NCBI RefSeq assembly: GCF_020216525.1
Contig: NZ_JAIWOY010000012.1
Coordinates: 30,074-94,073, forward strand
From: Nocardioides nematodiphilus
Lineage (GTDB): Bacteria > Actinomycetota > Actinomycetes > Propionibacteriales > Nocardioidaceae
Length of the DNA: 64,000 nt
Direction of reading: 5' to 3'
Below, in pieces: positions 45,821 through 55,820 of the stretch (within the stretch, counting starts at the first letter, position 1; each line of letters starts with the position of its first letter). A program made the position numbers and the translations under genes. The notes under the pieces are model-generated. The model had not been told where the DNA came from, ran no database searches, and was given only the letters and a program-made list of their open reading frames with translations.

Positions 45821-47836
45821 ATGAAGTTCACCAACTCGTCCCGCGCGCGTCGCGCGGTGGCGCTGGGTGCCGGCTCGCTGACGGCCCTCGCCGGCCTTAC
45901 GGTCTACGGCGCCACCAGCGCCCACGCCGCCGATGACAAGCCGATCGACATCGTCCTCGGCGTCGGGTCGAACCAGAGCGAGAAGATCGTCCACTGGTAC
46001 ACCCACGCCAGTGCTCAGCAGTCGGTCCAGATCTCCGAGGGCGCGACGTTCAACGCCGCGACGGCCAAGACGGTCGTCGCGACCTCGGCTCCGAACTCGG
46101 TCCGCGACTCGGAGACCGACAGCGCGGCCAAGAAGGACGACGGCTCCGCCGAGACCCTGACCGGGCAGACGGGCTTCTACAACGCCCACGTCGCCCTGCA
46201 CGACCTCAAGCCCGGGGCGACCTACAGCTACCGCGTCGGCTCCTCCGATGGCAGCGCCTGGTCGGCGCCGTACACCTTCTCCACCGGTACCGCGGACCAG
46301 AACTCCTTCACCTTCGCCGCGTTCGGCGACCCGCAGATCGGCTCCTCCGGCTACACGCACCTCGACGGCCGCGGCTGGGCCACGACCCTCGACTACATCG
46401 CGAAGAACGCGCCGCAGACCGAGCTCCTGGTCTCCACCGGCGACCAGGTCGAGCACGCCAACAACGAGTACGACTGGTCCAACTGGGCCGACCCGGACAA
46501 CTCGGCCGCGGGTGACGGCAGCTCGATCAGCCCCGTCCTCAAGCAGATCACCTACGCTCCGCAGATCGGCAACCACGAGGGCGCCTACAGCGACAACGTC
46601 AACGGCGTGTCCACCCCGTCGGGCCGCGCGTACAACCAGCACTTCACCGTCCCGAACGACGACCAGAACGCGCTCTTCACCCGCACCAGCGACGGCGGCA
46701 CCACGGCCAACCGTCCGGGTGGCGACTACTGGTACACGTACAAGAACGTGCTGTTCATCGACGTCAACTCCAACGCGTACGCCGACCAGGTCGGTGGCAA
46801 CGCCGACGCCGCGCACGCCGCGTACATCAAGGACGTCGTCGAGAAGCACGGCACCGGCACCAAGTGGCAGGTCGTCACGTTCCACCACGCGATCTACTCG
46901 CCGGCCGACCACGCCAACGACGCCGACAACAGCCAGCGCCGCAAGGACCTGACCTACACGATGTCCCAGGAGGGCATCGACCTGGTCATCCAGGGTCACG
47001 ACCACGCCTACTCGCGCTCCTACGAGCTCAAGTCCAGCGCTGCGGGCACCGCTCCGAACAAGGCGAACACCGCCGAGCAGCCGGGCGCCGAGGCCGTCGT
47101 CACCGGCCCGGGCGGCGTGATCTACGTGACCGCCGACTCGGCGTCCGGCTCGAAGTACTACGACCTGACCACGCCGGACACCTCGAAGAACGGTGGCGAC
47201 TACGGTCCGGACGCCCTGGCCGGCAAGAACGACGCCAACCAGACCCGGCACTGGGCCAACTCGGTCGAGAGCCAGACCTACACCCCGACGTTCGTCCAGG
47301 TGACGGTCACCGGCGACAAGCTCGCCGTGAAGAACATCGCCTCCCAGGACTGGGACGCGGACACCAACGCCGCCGTCAAGACCAAGAAGGCCGGCCAGCG
47401 GATCGACCCCTCGACGACCAAGGCCTACACCGACGACGTCCTCGCCGCGCTCGGTGACCAGCGCCCGGAGTTCGCTGCCGACCCGCACCACATGCAGACC
47501 GCCGGTGCGCTGTCCGACTCCTTCACCCTGGGCGGTGGCAACACCAACGCCTTCCCGGACTCGGGCGTCAAGACCATCGAGGTGCCGGGTGCGACCGTGA
47601 CCGTCACCGCGCAGCCGACGGCGGTCCCGACCGCGACCGTCACCGTGACGGCTCCGCCCGTCCCGGCCCCGACGGTGACGGTCACGTCCACGGTGACCAA
47701 GACCGTGATCACCGAGAAGCAGGTCGAGAAGAAGATCACCCAGCTGACCAAGCAGATCAAGAAGGCCAAGGGCGCCAAGAAGGCGAGCCTGAAGGCCCAG
47801 CTGGCCGCGTACCAGCAGATCCGCAGCCAGTTCTGA
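45821..47836 (+). CDS. secreted metallophosphoesterase, purple-acid-phosphatase-like
   Basis: The 671-residue protein has a signal peptide (RAVALGAGSLTALAGLTVYG...AHA), an N-terminal fibronectin-like domain (HWYTHASAQQSVQI to TYSYRVGSSDGSAW) and a calcineurin-type domain with FAAFGDPQIG, LLVSTGDQVE, QIGNHEG, VVTFHHAIYS and IQGHDHAYSRS. These match the dimetal motifs of purple acid phosphatases, but the tyrosine of GDxxY that causes the purple colour is Glu here. A Val/Thr-rich linker and a Lys/Ala-rich coil (KKITQLTKQIKKAKGAKKAS) end the protein. It probably releases phosphate outside the cell. A terminator follows. Confidence 0.88.
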   Translation: MKFTNSSRARRAVALGAGSLTALAGLTVYGATSAHAADDKPIDIVLGVGSNQSEKIVHWYTHASAQQSVQISEGATFNAATAKTVVATSAPNSVRDSETDSAAKKDDGSAETLTGQTGFYNAHVALHDLKPGATYSYRVGSSDGSAWSAPYTFSTGTADQNSFTFAAFGDPQIGSSGYTHLDGRGWATTLDYIAKNAPQTELLVSTGDQVEHANNEYDWSNWADPDNSAAGDGSSISPVLKQITYAPQIGNHEGAYSDNVNGVSTPSGRAYNQHFTVPNDDQNALFTRTSDGGTTANRPGGDYWYTYKNVLFIDVNSNAYADQVGGNADAAHAAYIKDVVEKHGTGTKWQVVTFHHAIYSPADHANDADNSQRRKDLTYTMSQEGIDLVIQGHDHAYSRSYELKSSAAGTAPNKANTAEQPGAEAVVTGPGGVIYVTADSASGSKYYDLTTPDTSKNGGDYGPDALAGKNDANQTRHWANSVESQTYTPTFVQVTVTGDKLAVKNIASQDWDADTNAAVKTKKAGQRIDPSTTKAYTDDVLAALGDQRPEFAADPHHMQTAGALSDSFTLGGGNTNAFPDSGVKTIEVPGATVTVTAQPTAVPTATVTVTAPPVPAPTVTVTSTVTKTVITEKQVEKKITQLTKQIKKAKGAKKASLKAQLAAYQQIRSQF

Positions 47837-47843
47837 GATGAGT

Positions 47844-47881
47844 CCTGTGGCTGGCCCTGAGCGATCAGGGCCGGCCACAGG
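47844..47881 (+). terminator. hairpin terminator after the metallophosphoesterase
   Basis: CCTGTGGCTGGCCCTGA (47844-47860) pairs with TCAGGGCCGGCCACAGG (47865-47881), with one wobble and the 4-nt loop GCGA, followed by TCATTCAT. It separates the phosphatase gene from efeO. Confidence 0.8.
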
Positions 47882-48010
47882 TCATTCATAGCCAGGTTCT
47901 TTCATGGCAGCCTTCACCCGCCGTACGTAAAACCTCGGCCCATCGTTCGGGCCCGTCCGCCACAGTCAGCCCCGCCTCCCGATGCGCGGGTGGGCGGACA
48001 GGAGTACGGG

Positions 48011-49276
48011 ATGGGGTTCGCCGCTCGGGGCGCGACCGCGCGGACGGTCGGCGTCGGTGCGCTCGTCGCCGCGCTCGGAGTGGGTGTCCTCTCGGCTGCC
48101 GCCGCCGACGAGGCGTCGGGCGTCGCCGGATCGCCGGTCGACGTCGGCCAGGCCGCCTGCGGCAACGGCTGGACGGGCGGGAGCGCGGGCCCGTTGACGT
48201 TCGCCCTGAGCAACTCCGCGGCCCTCGTCCAGGAGGTCCAGATCCAGGATGTCGCGTCCCGACGGATCTTCGTCGATGTCGAGGACCTCGGCGTCGGTGC
48301 TGCCCGATCGGTCACGCTCGCGCTTCCGGCCGGCACGTACCGGTTCCTCTGCATGGGTGGGGCGGACGGACGTGCCTTCGCCGGACCGTCCTGGACCCTC
48401 ACCGGTGACTACCGGGGCGCCACGACGCCCGGCGTGCTGCCGGCCTCCGAGCTCGACTTCATCAAGCCCGTCGACGCGTACAGCGCCTGGACGGCCGGGC
48501 AGCTGAGCCGCTTGCGGGGCGATGTCTCCGCGCTCACGACCGCGCTGCGCCGTGGCCACCTGCTCGCCGCCCGGCACGCCTGGATGAGGGCGCAGCGGCA
48601 GTACCTCCTGCTCGGCGCCGCGTACGACGCCTTCGGCGACCTCGGCGACGCCATCGACTCTCCGGTCACGCCAGGAGTCGCACCGCTCACCGATCCGCAC
48701 CTGACAGGGCTCCCGAAGCTCGAGGCGGTGCTCTGGCACGCGAAGCCGGTCCCGGCCGGCCCGCGGAGCCGGGCGGCGAAGCGCGCGCGAGCCCGCGTCA
48801 CGGCGTACCTGCGCCAGAGCGCCGTCCCGGTCGCCCGCCGGCTCCTCGCGGACGTGACGAAGGTGGCGGCGACCTTCGACAATCCGGTGCAGCCCTCGAA
48901 CACCGACATGGGGCTGCGCAGCCACGAGATCCTCGAGGACGCGTTGCGGTTCGAGCTCACGGGTCGCGACGACGCCGGAGCGCACCTGACGCTCTTCGAC
49001 GTCGATGCCATGGTCGACGCGACCCGCGACGTCATCGCCCCGTTGCGTGACCTGCTGGCCGAGCGCGACCCCGACCTCGCGGTGACGGACGCCTGGCTGG
49101 ACCGGCTCGCGAGGTACGTCGACACCTTCCACCGCGCCGGGACCGACACCTGGACGCCCTACGGGCGCCTGTCCATCGCACAGCAGCGGCGACTGGAGTC
49201 GATCCTGAGTCAGACCGTGGAGTACCTCTCCGAGATCGCGGTCGTGCTCGACCCGGTGCAGGCAGGCCCGGCATGA
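48011..49276 (+). CDS. efeO: EfeO-type iron-uptake periplasmic protein
   Basis: EfeO works with the EfeU permease and EfeB peroxidase in ferrous iron or haem-iron uptake. The 421-residue protein has a signal peptide, a cupredoxin-like N-terminal domain (GPLTFALSNSAALVQEVQI, ending RFLCMGG) and the helical imelysin-like (M75) domain. Family landmarks include WMRAQRQYLLLGAAYDAFGD and SHEILEDALRFELTG. The first helical motif, usually xHRIE, reads GLPKLEAVLWHA here, so the expected His of HxxE is absent. CAGGAG lies 6 nt before ATG 48011; GTG 47990 is in frame. The stop overlaps efeB in ATGA. Confidence 0.85.
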   Translation: MGFAARGATARTVGVGALVAALGVGVLSAAAADEASGVAGSPVDVGQAACGNGWTGGSAGPLTFALSNSAALVQEVQIQDVASRRIFVDVEDLGVGAARSVTLALPAGTYRFLCMGGADGRAFAGPSWTLTGDYRGATTPGVLPASELDFIKPVDAYSAWTAGQLSRLRGDVSALTTALRRGHLLAARHAWMRAQRQYLLLGAAYDAFGDLGDAIDSPVTPGVAPLTDPHLTGLPKLEAVLWHAKPVPAGPRSRAAKRARARVTAYLRQSAVPVARRLLADVTKVAATFDNPVQPSNTDMGLRSHEILEDALRFELTGRDDAGAHLTLFDVDAMVDATRDVIAPLRDLLAERDPDLAVTDAWLDRLARYVDTFHRAGTDTWTPYGRLSIAQQRRLESILSQTVEYLSEIAVVLDPVQAGPA

Positions 49277-50523
49277 GACCCCGCTCCTTCGACGTCAGCC
49301 GGCGCGGCCTGTTCGGCAGTGCCGTCGCCGCGGCCGCCCTCGGCGGCGGCGCGGTCGCCGCCTTCGCAGGCGAGGCGCACGCCGCGGCCGGTGGCGACGC
49401 GACCTCCGCCGGACCGGCCGACACGGTCTACCCGTTCGAGGGCGCTCATCAGCAGGGCATCGTGACGCCGTCCCAGGCCGCAGCCGCCTATCTCGCCCTC
49501 GACGTCGAGGCGGCCGACGGTGCGGAGCTCGTCGCGATGTTCAAGGCGCTGACGACCGCCGCGCGCTGGCTCACCGCTGGCGGCGTCGCACCGGACGTGG
49601 GCATGACCGGGACGTCGCTGGACAACGGTGTGCTCGGCGGCCCGTCGGTCCCGGCCGACGGGCTCACCATCACGGTCAGCGTCGGCGCCAGCCTCTTCGA
49701 CCACCGGTACGGCCTCGCTGCCAAGAGGCCGCACCGTCTGGTCATGATGCCGGCCTTCGCCGACGACCTGCTCGACCGCTCGATCTGCGACGGTGACCTG
49801 CTCATCCAGGTCTGCGCCGACCACCAGGACACCGTCAACCGCGCGCTGCGCGTCCTGCTGCGCGAGACCCGTGGATCCCTCGCGGCGCGCTGGCGCCAGG
49901 ACGGCTTCGTCTCGCCCTCCCGCCCCGATGGCGCTCCCCGCAACCTGCTGGGCTTCAAGGACGGCACGGCCAACAGCGCCGTGGCGGGGCACGAGGAGGA
50001 GCTCGTGTGGACCCACGCAGGCGGCTCGGAGCCGGCCTGGGTCGAGGGCGGCTCGTACCACGTCGTACGCAAGATCAGGATGCTCGTCGAGTTCTGGGAC
50101 CGCGTCTCGGTGCGCGAGCAGAACACGCTGATCGGCCGGGACAAGGCGTCCGGGGCGCCCCTGACCGGCACCGAGGAGAGCGACGCCCCCGACTTCAACA
50201 CGGAGTACAAGGGCGAGGCGATCGCGCTCGGCGCCCACATCCGGCTGGCGGCCGACTCGGGCCGCTCCGCGACCACCGGCCAGCGTATGCTCCGCCGCGG
50301 CTACAACTACGACGCCGGGATGGACGTGAACGGCAACCTCGACATGGGGCTGCTCTTCACGACGTTCAACCAGGACCTGGAGCGACAGTTCGCCACGGTC
50401 CAGCGCCGACTCGAGGGGGAGTCGCTCGCCGACTACATCCTCCCGGTGGGCGGCGGCTACTTCTTCGCCCTCCCCGGCGTCCGGGGGAGCGACGACTGGC
50501 TTGGTCGGGGGATGTTCGCCTGA
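49273..50523 (+). CDS. efeB: Dyp-type haem peroxidase EfeB
   Basis: EfeB is a Tat-exported dye-decolourising peroxidase that takes part in iron acquisition. The 416-residue protein has the Tat signal SRRGLFGSAVAAAALGG near residue 10, the family GxxDG motif in LLGFKDGTANSAV (near residue 231), the proximal haem His in LGAHIRLA (near 321) and the Arg/Tyr-containing RRGYNYDAGM. The ATG overlaps the efeO stop by 4 nt, so EfeO and EfeB are made together. EfeU, the third component, is not in this window. Confidence 0.93.
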   Translation: MRPRSFDVSRRGLFGSAVAAAALGGGAVAAFAGEAHAAAGGDATSAGPADTVYPFEGAHQQGIVTPSQAAAAYLALDVEAADGAELVAMFKALTTAARWLTAGGVAPDVGMTGTSLDNGVLGGPSVPADGLTITVSVGASLFDHRYGLAAKRPHRLVMMPAFADDLLDRSICDGDLLIQVCADHQDTVNRALRVLLRETRGSLAARWRQDGFVSPSRPDGAPRNLLGFKDGTANSAVAGHEEELVWTHAGGSEPAWVEGGSYHVVRKIRMLVEFWDRVSVREQNTLIGRDKASGAPLTGTEESDAPDFNTEYKGEAIALGAHIRLAADSGRSATTGQRMLRRGYNYDAGMDVNGNLDMGLLFTTFNQDLERQFATVQRRLEGESLADYILPVGGGYFFALPGVRGSDDWLGRGMFA

Positions 50524-50598
50524 GGGCCGGGCTGCCACCCGACCCCCAGGCCTTCCGGTCATCGATATGGGACACCTACAACCGAAAGGCTCATTCTA

Positions 50599-52860
50599 GT
50601 GAGGAACAAGAAGTCGGCTCGCCTGCGTGTAGCGGCGAGCGCAGGCGTCGCGGCCGCGACCGTGGTCGGCGGCTCGCTGGCCTTCAGCGCCCCCGAAACG
50701 CACGCCGCTGGCCTCCCGTCCGTCTCGGGCGGCAAGATCCAGCACGTCGTGGTCCTCTTCGACGAGAACATCTCGTTCGACCACTACTTCGGCACCTACC
50801 CCTACGCCGCCAACACCGGCGGTCCGTCGTTCACCGCCAAGGCCGGCACGGCCGGTCTGCCGGACTCCTCGCAGACGATCACCAACTTCACCGGCGCCAA
50901 CTCGGGCCTGCTCGGCATGGCCGGGACGTCCGTGACCAACACGGTCGTCCCGGGCGCGAAGGGCAAGCCGGGGGTGAACCCGAACACGGTCGCGCCCTAC
51001 CGCCTCGGCTACGACCAGGCCTGGACCTGCTCCCAGGGCCACGGCTACGCCGCCGAGCAGAAGGCCGTCCTCGGCTCCGCCACCCAGGCTCCGGGCGCCA
51101 TGGACCGCTTCGTCGAGAACACCTCCTCGAACGCCGCCTGCGCGAACACCGCGGCGACGGCCCCTGCCGGCAACTCGGAGTTCGGCCGCAACGGCCTGTC
51201 GATGTCCTACACCGACGGCAACGTGGTCACCGGGCTGTGGAACTACGCCCAGAGCTACGCGATGAGCGACAACTCCTGGGCCAACAACTTCGGCCCCTCC
51301 ACGGTCGGGGCGGCCAACATCGCCGGTGGCTCGACCGCCGGCGCCAAGCTGTACTACCCGGTCGGCACCGTCATCGACACGATCACCGGCTACCCGTACA
51401 ACAAGTACGCCAACGGTGGCACCGACGCGACCCCGAACGCCGACGCCACCGTCACCGTCGACGCGACCAACTGGCAGAGCTACCCGCTCAAGGCGAACAA
51501 CGCCGGCGACGCCACGGCCACGGCCCCGGTCATCGCCGCCACGAGCGTCACCAAGGACGCCTCCGGCAACGTCACCGACGTCACCGCGAAGCAGCCGAAC
51601 GCCGCCGGCACGGTCGACGGCCTCAGGTGGATCGACGCGAGCGACCACAGCAAGGGGGTCGTCGGCTCGATCACCGGCGACCCGACGCCCGCGGGCGACA
51701 TCTGCCCGGACAACGGCATCGGCGTCCAGCTTCAGGGCCAGAGCGTGGGCGACCTGCTGACCGCGCAGGGCAAGACGTGGGGCTCCTTCATGGGCGGCTT
51801 CCACGACCCGAGCCTCCCTGCCGCCACGGACGCCGCCTCCAGCAGCGCCATCTGCAGCTTCGGCAAGACCCGCACCACCAACCCGGACGGCGGCCTGCTC
51901 AGCGTCGTCAACACCTCGGGTGACTACAACTCGCACCACGCGCCGTTCCAGTACTACAAGTCGACGTCGAACCCGACCCACGTCGCCCCGACCGGCGGTG
52001 CCGAGATCGGCAAGGACGGCGCCGCCAAGCACGAGTACGACCTGTCGTGGTTCTACAAGGCGGTCAACAACCAGGACGGCGCGTCGCTCCCGGACGTCTC
52101 CTACCTGCGCCCGATCCGCGCCGAGGACGCGCACGGCGGCAACTCGGACCCGCTCGACGAGCAGCACTTCCTGGTCCGCACCGTCAACGCGATCGAGAAG
52201 TCCTCGTACTGGAAGAACACCGCGATCGTGATCGCGTACGACGACTCGGACGGCTTCTACGACCAGGTCGCCCCGAAGATCCTGAACGGCTCGGCGGACA
52301 CGGCCACCAGCCAGAACACCGCCATCTGCACCACGCCGGCCAACACCGGCGCGACCATGGACGACGGCGGCTGGGCCGACCGCTGCGGACCGTCGCAGCG
52401 TCTGCCGCTCCTGGTCATCTCGCCGTACGCCAAGACGAACTTCGTCGACCACACGCTCTCAGCACAGTCGTCGGTGGTGAGCTTCATCGAGGACAACTTC
52501 CTCGGCGGCGCCCGCGTCGACGACAACCAGACCGGTCTCGCGGCCAGTGCGTCGTTCGACAAGTACTCGCAGTACAGCGACCTGAAGGAGCTCTTCGACT
52601 TCAACGCCGCTCCGCACCTGGCGCCGGTCCTGCTGAACACCGACGGCACCGTCCAGCGTGCCGCCACGCCTCCGAGCCAGCCGAACGCCGCCCTCAAGGC
52701 CGCGCAGGCGAAGCTGAAGGCCGACCAGGCCAAGCTGAAGGCCGCCAAGAAGGCCCTCAAGAAGGCCAAGGGTCACAAGAAGGCGATCTGGAAGAAGAAG
52801 GTCGCCAAGCTGACCAAGGCGGTCAAGAGGGACCTGGCCGCCGTCAAGGCTGCTGCCTGA
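50599..52860 (+). CDS. secreted phosphoesterase, phospholipase C/acid phosphatase family
   Basis: The 753-residue protein has a signal peptide ([20 protein letters not shown]...ETHA) and the phosphoesterase-family start [20 protein letters not shown] (the ENxSFDHYFG motif), then NNFGPSTVG, the long middle domain, [39 protein letters not shown] and [13 protein letters not shown]. This is the layout of bacterial PLC-type enzymes that hydrolyse phospholipids or phosphate monoesters. A tail from about residue 692 is Lys/Ala-rich ([20 protein letters not shown]), likely a helix that may bind the wall or anionic polymers. The GTG start at 50599 is 76 nt after efeB. A terminator follows. Confidence 0.88.
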   Translation: MRNKKSARLRVAASAGVAAATVVGGSLAFSAPETHAAGLPSVSGGKIQHVVVLFDENISFDHYFGTYPYAANTGGPSFTAKAGTAGLPDSSQTITNFTGANSGLLGMAGTSVTNTVVPGAKGKPGVNPNTVAPYRLGYDQAWTCSQGHGYAAEQKAVLGSATQAPGAMDRFVENTSSNAACANTAATAPAGNSEFGRNGLSMSYTDGNVVTGLWNYAQSYAMSDNSWANNFGPSTVGAANIAGGSTAGAKLYYPVGTVIDTITGYPYNKYANGGTDATPNADATVTVDATNWQSYPLKANNAGDATATAPVIAATSVTKDASGNVTDVTAKQPNAAGTVDGLRWIDASDHSKGVVGSITGDPTPAGDICPDNGIGVQLQGQSVGDLLTAQGKTWGSFMGGFHDPSLPAATDAASSSAICSFGKTRTTNPDGGLLSVVNTSGDYNSHHAPFQYYKSTSNPTHVAPTGGAEIGKDGAAKHEYDLSWFYKAVNNQDGASLPDVSYLRPIRAEDAHGGNSDPLDEQHFLVRTVNAIEKSSYWKNTAIVIAYDDSDGFYDQVAPKILNGSADTATSQNTAICTTPANTGATMDDGGWADRCGPSQRLPLLVISPYAKTNFVDHTLSAQSSVVSFIEDNFLGGARVDDNQTGLAASASFDKYSQYSDLKELFDFNAAPHLAPVLLNTDGTVQRAATPPSQPNAALKAAQAKLKADQAKLKAAKKALKKAKGHKKAIWKKKVAKLTKAVKRDLAAVKAAA

Positions 52861-52884
52861 TCCGACCCGCGGCACCCGCTCGAG

Positions 52885-52918
52885 CAGCGGCCCCGGAGCG
52901 CGAGCTCGGGGGCCGCTG
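52885..52918 (+). terminator. hairpin terminator after the phospholipase C gene
   Basis: CAGCGGCCCC (52885-52894) pairs with GGGGCCGCTG (52909-52918); the 14-nt centre adds CGGAGC/GCTCGG-type pairs. It is followed by TCGCGTTTCGTC. It ends the secreted-protein island before rlmN. Confidence 0.75.
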
Positions 52919-52961
52919 TCGCGTTTCGTCCGCCGTTGCGTACCGATGGGAGAATGGATCG

Positions 52962-54143
52962 GTGAGCGAGCAGAGCGACGTCCTGGACACCACCCCGGAC
53001 GAGACCCCGGACGAGGCGGCCATGCGTGGCCGTGCGATCCCGCTGGTCCTGACCCCGCCGAAGGGTCGCGGCAAGCCGCCGCGCCACCTCGCGGACCTGT
53101 CGCTCGCCGAGCGGCTCGAGGCAGCCAAGGAGCTCGGGCTGCCGGGGTTCCGCGCCAAGCAGCTCTCGGTGCACTACTTCGAGCGGCTGGTCCACGACCC
53201 CGCCGAGATGACCGACCTGCCGGCCAAGCAGCGCGAGGAGCTGGTCAGCGGCTTCCTGCCGGAGCTCATGACGCCGATCAAGGTGCAGAGCGCCGACAAG
53301 GGCACCACCGTCAAGACGCTCTGGAAGCTCTTCGACGGCGCGCTCGTCGAGTCGGTGCTGATGCGCTACAAGGACCGTGCCACCGTCTGCATCTCCTCGC
53401 AGGCCGGCTGCGGCATGGCCTGCCCGTTCTGCGCCACCGGCCAGGGCGGCCTCACCCGCAACATGTCGACCGCCGAGATCGTCCATCAGGTCGTCGTCGC
53501 GGCCCGCGCGATGGCGTCCGGCGAGGTCGCCGGCGGCCCCGGCCGGCTCTCCAACGTGGTCTTCATGGGGATGGGCGAGCCGCTGCACGCCTATGCGGCC
53601 ACGGTCGGCGCCGTACGGCGTCTCGTCGATCCGGCACCCGACGGGCTCGGCCTCTCGGCCCGGCACGTCACCGTCTCCACGGTCGGCCTGGTCCCGCGGA
53701 TCCGCCAGCTCGCCGACGAGGGCATCCCCGTCACCCTGGCACTCTCGCTGCACGCCCCCGACGACGAGCTGCGCAACGACCTCGTCCCGATCAACACCCG
53801 CTTCTCGGTCGCCGAGACCGTGGACGCGGCCTACTACTACTTCGAGAAGACCGGCCGCCGGGTCTCGATCGAGTACGCGCTGATGCGTGACATCAACGAC
53901 CAGGCCTGGCGCGCCGACCTGCTCGCCGACGTCCTCTCGGCCGAGGGCCGCGGCACCGGCTGGGTGCACGTGAACCCGATCCCGCTCAACGAGGTCAAGG
54001 GCTCCAAGTTCACCCGATCGCGCGAGGAGGACATGGACGAGTTCGTCCGTCGCCTCGAGCGCAAGGGCATCGCCGCCACCCTGCGCGACACACGCGGCTC
54101 CGAGATCGACGCCGCCTGCGGCCAGCTCGCCGCCTCCGAGTAG
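52962..54143 (+). CDS. rlmN: 23S rRNA/tRNA (adenine-C2)-methyltransferase RlmN
   Basis: RlmN is a radical SAM enzyme that methylates A2503 of 23S rRNA and A37 of some tRNAs. The 393-residue protein has the N-terminal [20 protein letters not shown], the iron-sulphur motif [18 protein letters not shown] (C-x3-C-x2-C, near residue 155), [30 protein letters not shown], and the catalytic Cys near the C-terminus in [14 protein letters not shown]. The GTG at 52962 follows the conserved-type acidic N-terminus [14 protein letters not shown]. In most relatives it directly follows cdsA. Confidence 0.96.
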   Translation: MSEQSDVLDTTPDETPDEAAMRGRAIPLVLTPPKGRGKPPRHLADLSLAERLEAAKELGLPGFRAKQLSVHYFERLVHDPAEMTDLPAKQREELVSGFLPELMTPIKVQSADKGTTVKTLWKLFDGALVESVLMRYKDRATVCISSQAGCGMACPFCATGQGGLTRNMSTAEIVHQVVVAARAMASGEVAGGPGRLSNVVFMGMGEPLHAYAATVGAVRRLVDPAPDGLGLSARHVTVSTVGLVPRIRQLADEGIPVTLALSLHAPDDELRNDLVPINTRFSVAETVDAAYYYFEKTGRRVSIEYALMRDINDQAWRADLLADVLSAEGRGTGWVHVNPIPLNEVKGSKFTRSREEDMDEFVRRLERKGIAATLRDTRGSEIDAACGQLAASE

Positions 54144-54298
54144 TCACGGTCCCGCCCGGCCACGGTGCGCGGCACTCCTCGTTCGGCAACCCCGAGGTCT
54201 GAGCCTGCGACCCGTTCGGCGACCGGGGTCGATGTCCCCACGGGTCTGACGTCCGCGTCGGGGTGTGCTTTCCGCTACCGGAGCGGGAGACTCGCAGG

Positions 54299-54505
54299 GT
54301 GAGCATCCTGGTGCGGTCCGTGCTGATCGGCACGGCGCTCTTCGGCGCGGCCGGGGCCGTCATCGGCCTGGTGCTCGGGCTGCGCGCGTACGTGCCCACG
54401 GCATGGGCCGCGGTCATCGAGGTCGGTCTCCCGGCCGCCCTCCTCGGGGCGCTCCTCGGCCTGATCGCAGGCGGGATCGCCACCCTCGCGCGCCGTGGCA
54501 GGTGA
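54299..54505 (+). CDS. small two-helix membrane protein, hypothetical
   Basis: The 68-residue product consists almost wholly of two hydrophobic helices (VLIGTALFGAAGAVIGLVLGL and AALLGALLGLIAGGIATLA) separated by RAYVPTAWAAVIEVGLP and ending ARRGR. The Gly/Ala-zipper-like helices suggest a packed hairpin in the membrane. GTG at 54299 is preceded by CGGGAGA about 12 nt upstream; a longer in-frame frame from 54263 lacks a ribosome site. Not recognised. Confidence 0.5.
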   Translation: MSILVRSVLIGTALFGAAGAVIGLVLGLRAYVPTAWAAVIEVGLPAALLGALLGLIAGGIATLARRGR

Positions 54506-54593
54506 ACGCTCCGGTCGCAACGGCCACAGGACATTCACCGGCTCGCCACCTACGCATCAGTAGCAGGTCGGACGCGGCGGCCACCGTCGAGAC

Positions 54594-55805
54594 ATGACCG
54601 TGACCGAGCTGCCCGTCCACCGGACCGCCGCCAGGACCGCCACCGGCGGACGACCCGATCGTCTCCGGGTCCTGGTGGTGAGCGAGTCCTTCCTCCCGCA
54701 GATCAACGGCGTCACCAACTCCGTACGTCGCGTCCTGGAGCACCTGGCCGCCGAGGGCCACGAGGCCGAGCTGGTCGCTCCGACAGGGCCCGCCACGTAC
54801 GCCGGCTTCAAGGTCACCCGCGCCCGCGGCGCGAGCCTCCCGTTCTACAAGGACTTCCGCATCGGTCTGGAGACCCGCCGCCGGCTGCGCGGCGTGATGC
54901 AGCGCTTCCGTCCCGACGTCATCCACATCGCCTCGCCCGCGACGCTGGGCTACCAGGCCGCCAAGGTCGCCGCCGAGCTCGGCGTCCCGTCGGTCGCGAT
55001 CTACCAGACCGACATGGTGGGCTTCGCCCAGCGCTACGAGGCCCGGTACGGGATCCCCGGCGGCTCGCGCGCGATGGCCGCCCTGACCCGCAAGATCCAC
55101 CTCAAGGTCGACCGCACCCTCGCCCCGAGCACCGCCAGCCTCACCCAGCTCGACCAGCTCGGGGTGCCCCGGACGGTGCTGTGGCCGCGCGGCGTGGACG
55201 TCGAGTCCTTCCACCCCTCCCGGGTCGACCACGACCTGCGTGCCCGGCTGGCGCCCGACGGCCGCCTGATCGTCGGCTACGTGGGTCGCCTGGCTGCGGA
55301 GAAGGAGCTGCCGCTCCTCACGCACCTGGCCAACGACGACCGCTACGCGCTGGTCATCGTCGGAGCGGGCCCCGAGGAGCAGCGCCTGCGGGCGCTGCTC
55401 CCGGGGGCGCAGTTCCTCGGCCTGCTGCGCGGCGCCGAGCTCGGTGCCGCGTACGCCAGCCTCGACGTGTTCGTCCACACCGGCCGGCACGAGACCTTCT
55501 GCCAGTCCGCGCAGGAGGCCCTCGCCTCCGGTGTGCCGGTGGTGGCACCCCGCTCGGGCGGTCCCGTCGACATCGTCGACGACGGCGTGACGGGTCTGCT
55601 CTACCGCCCCGGCGACGGGGAGGACCTGCGCCGCAGCGTCGACTACCTCGCCGGCGACGCCGTGCTGCGCCGCACCATGGGCCGCTCCGCGCGGGTGGCG
55701 GTCCAGGGTCGCTCGTGGCAGTCGATCAACGATCGCCTCCTGGACCACTACCACGAGGTGATCGACGACCGCCTCGGCAGGTTCCGGGTCGCCGGAGCGG
55801 CCTGA
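54594..55805 (+). CDS. GT4 glycosyltransferase, MgtA-like mannosyltransferase
   Basis: The 403-residue protein has the GT-B fold of family 4: RVLVVSESFLPQINGVTNSV near the N-terminus, VPSVAIYQTDMVGFAQRY, LAPSTASLTQLDQLGVPR, RGVDVESFHPSR, VGYVGRLAAEKEL and the E-x7-E donor motif HETFCQSAQEALASGVPVVA (near residue 300). These features match GDP-mannose-dependent alpha-mannosyltransferases such as mycobacterial MgtA, which build phosphatidylinositol mannoside or other mannolipid heads. Donor and acceptor are inferred. It starts about 90 nt after the small membrane gene. Confidence 0.85.
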   Translation: MTVTELPVHRTAARTATGGRPDRLRVLVVSESFLPQINGVTNSVRRVLEHLAAEGHEAELVAPTGPATYAGFKVTRARGASLPFYKDFRIGLETRRRLRGVMQRFRPDVIHIASPATLGYQAAKVAAELGVPSVAIYQTDMVGFAQRYEARYGIPGGSRAMAALTRKIHLKVDRTLAPSTASLTQLDQLGVPRTVLWPRGVDVESFHPSRVDHDLRARLAPDGRLIVGYVGRLAAEKELPLLTHLANDDRYALVIVGAGPEEQRLRALLPGAQFLGLLRGAELGAAYASLDVFVHTGRHETFCQSAQEALASGVPVVAPRSGGPVDIVDDGVTGLLYRPGDGEDLRRSVDYLAGDAVLRRTMGRSARVAVQGRSWQSINDRLLDHYHEVIDDRLGRFRVAGAA

Positions 55806-55820
55806 CCCGGGCCCGCTCGG

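Noticed and set aside
47882..48010. IdeR/DtxR iron box before efeO
   Set aside because: GCCA...TGGC symmetry is present, but the TTAGG-type iron-box sequence is not, so I do not call it.
50524..50598. Pho-box repeats before the phospholipase C gene
   Set aside because: No 11-bp direct repeat like that at 45732 is visible in this short gap.
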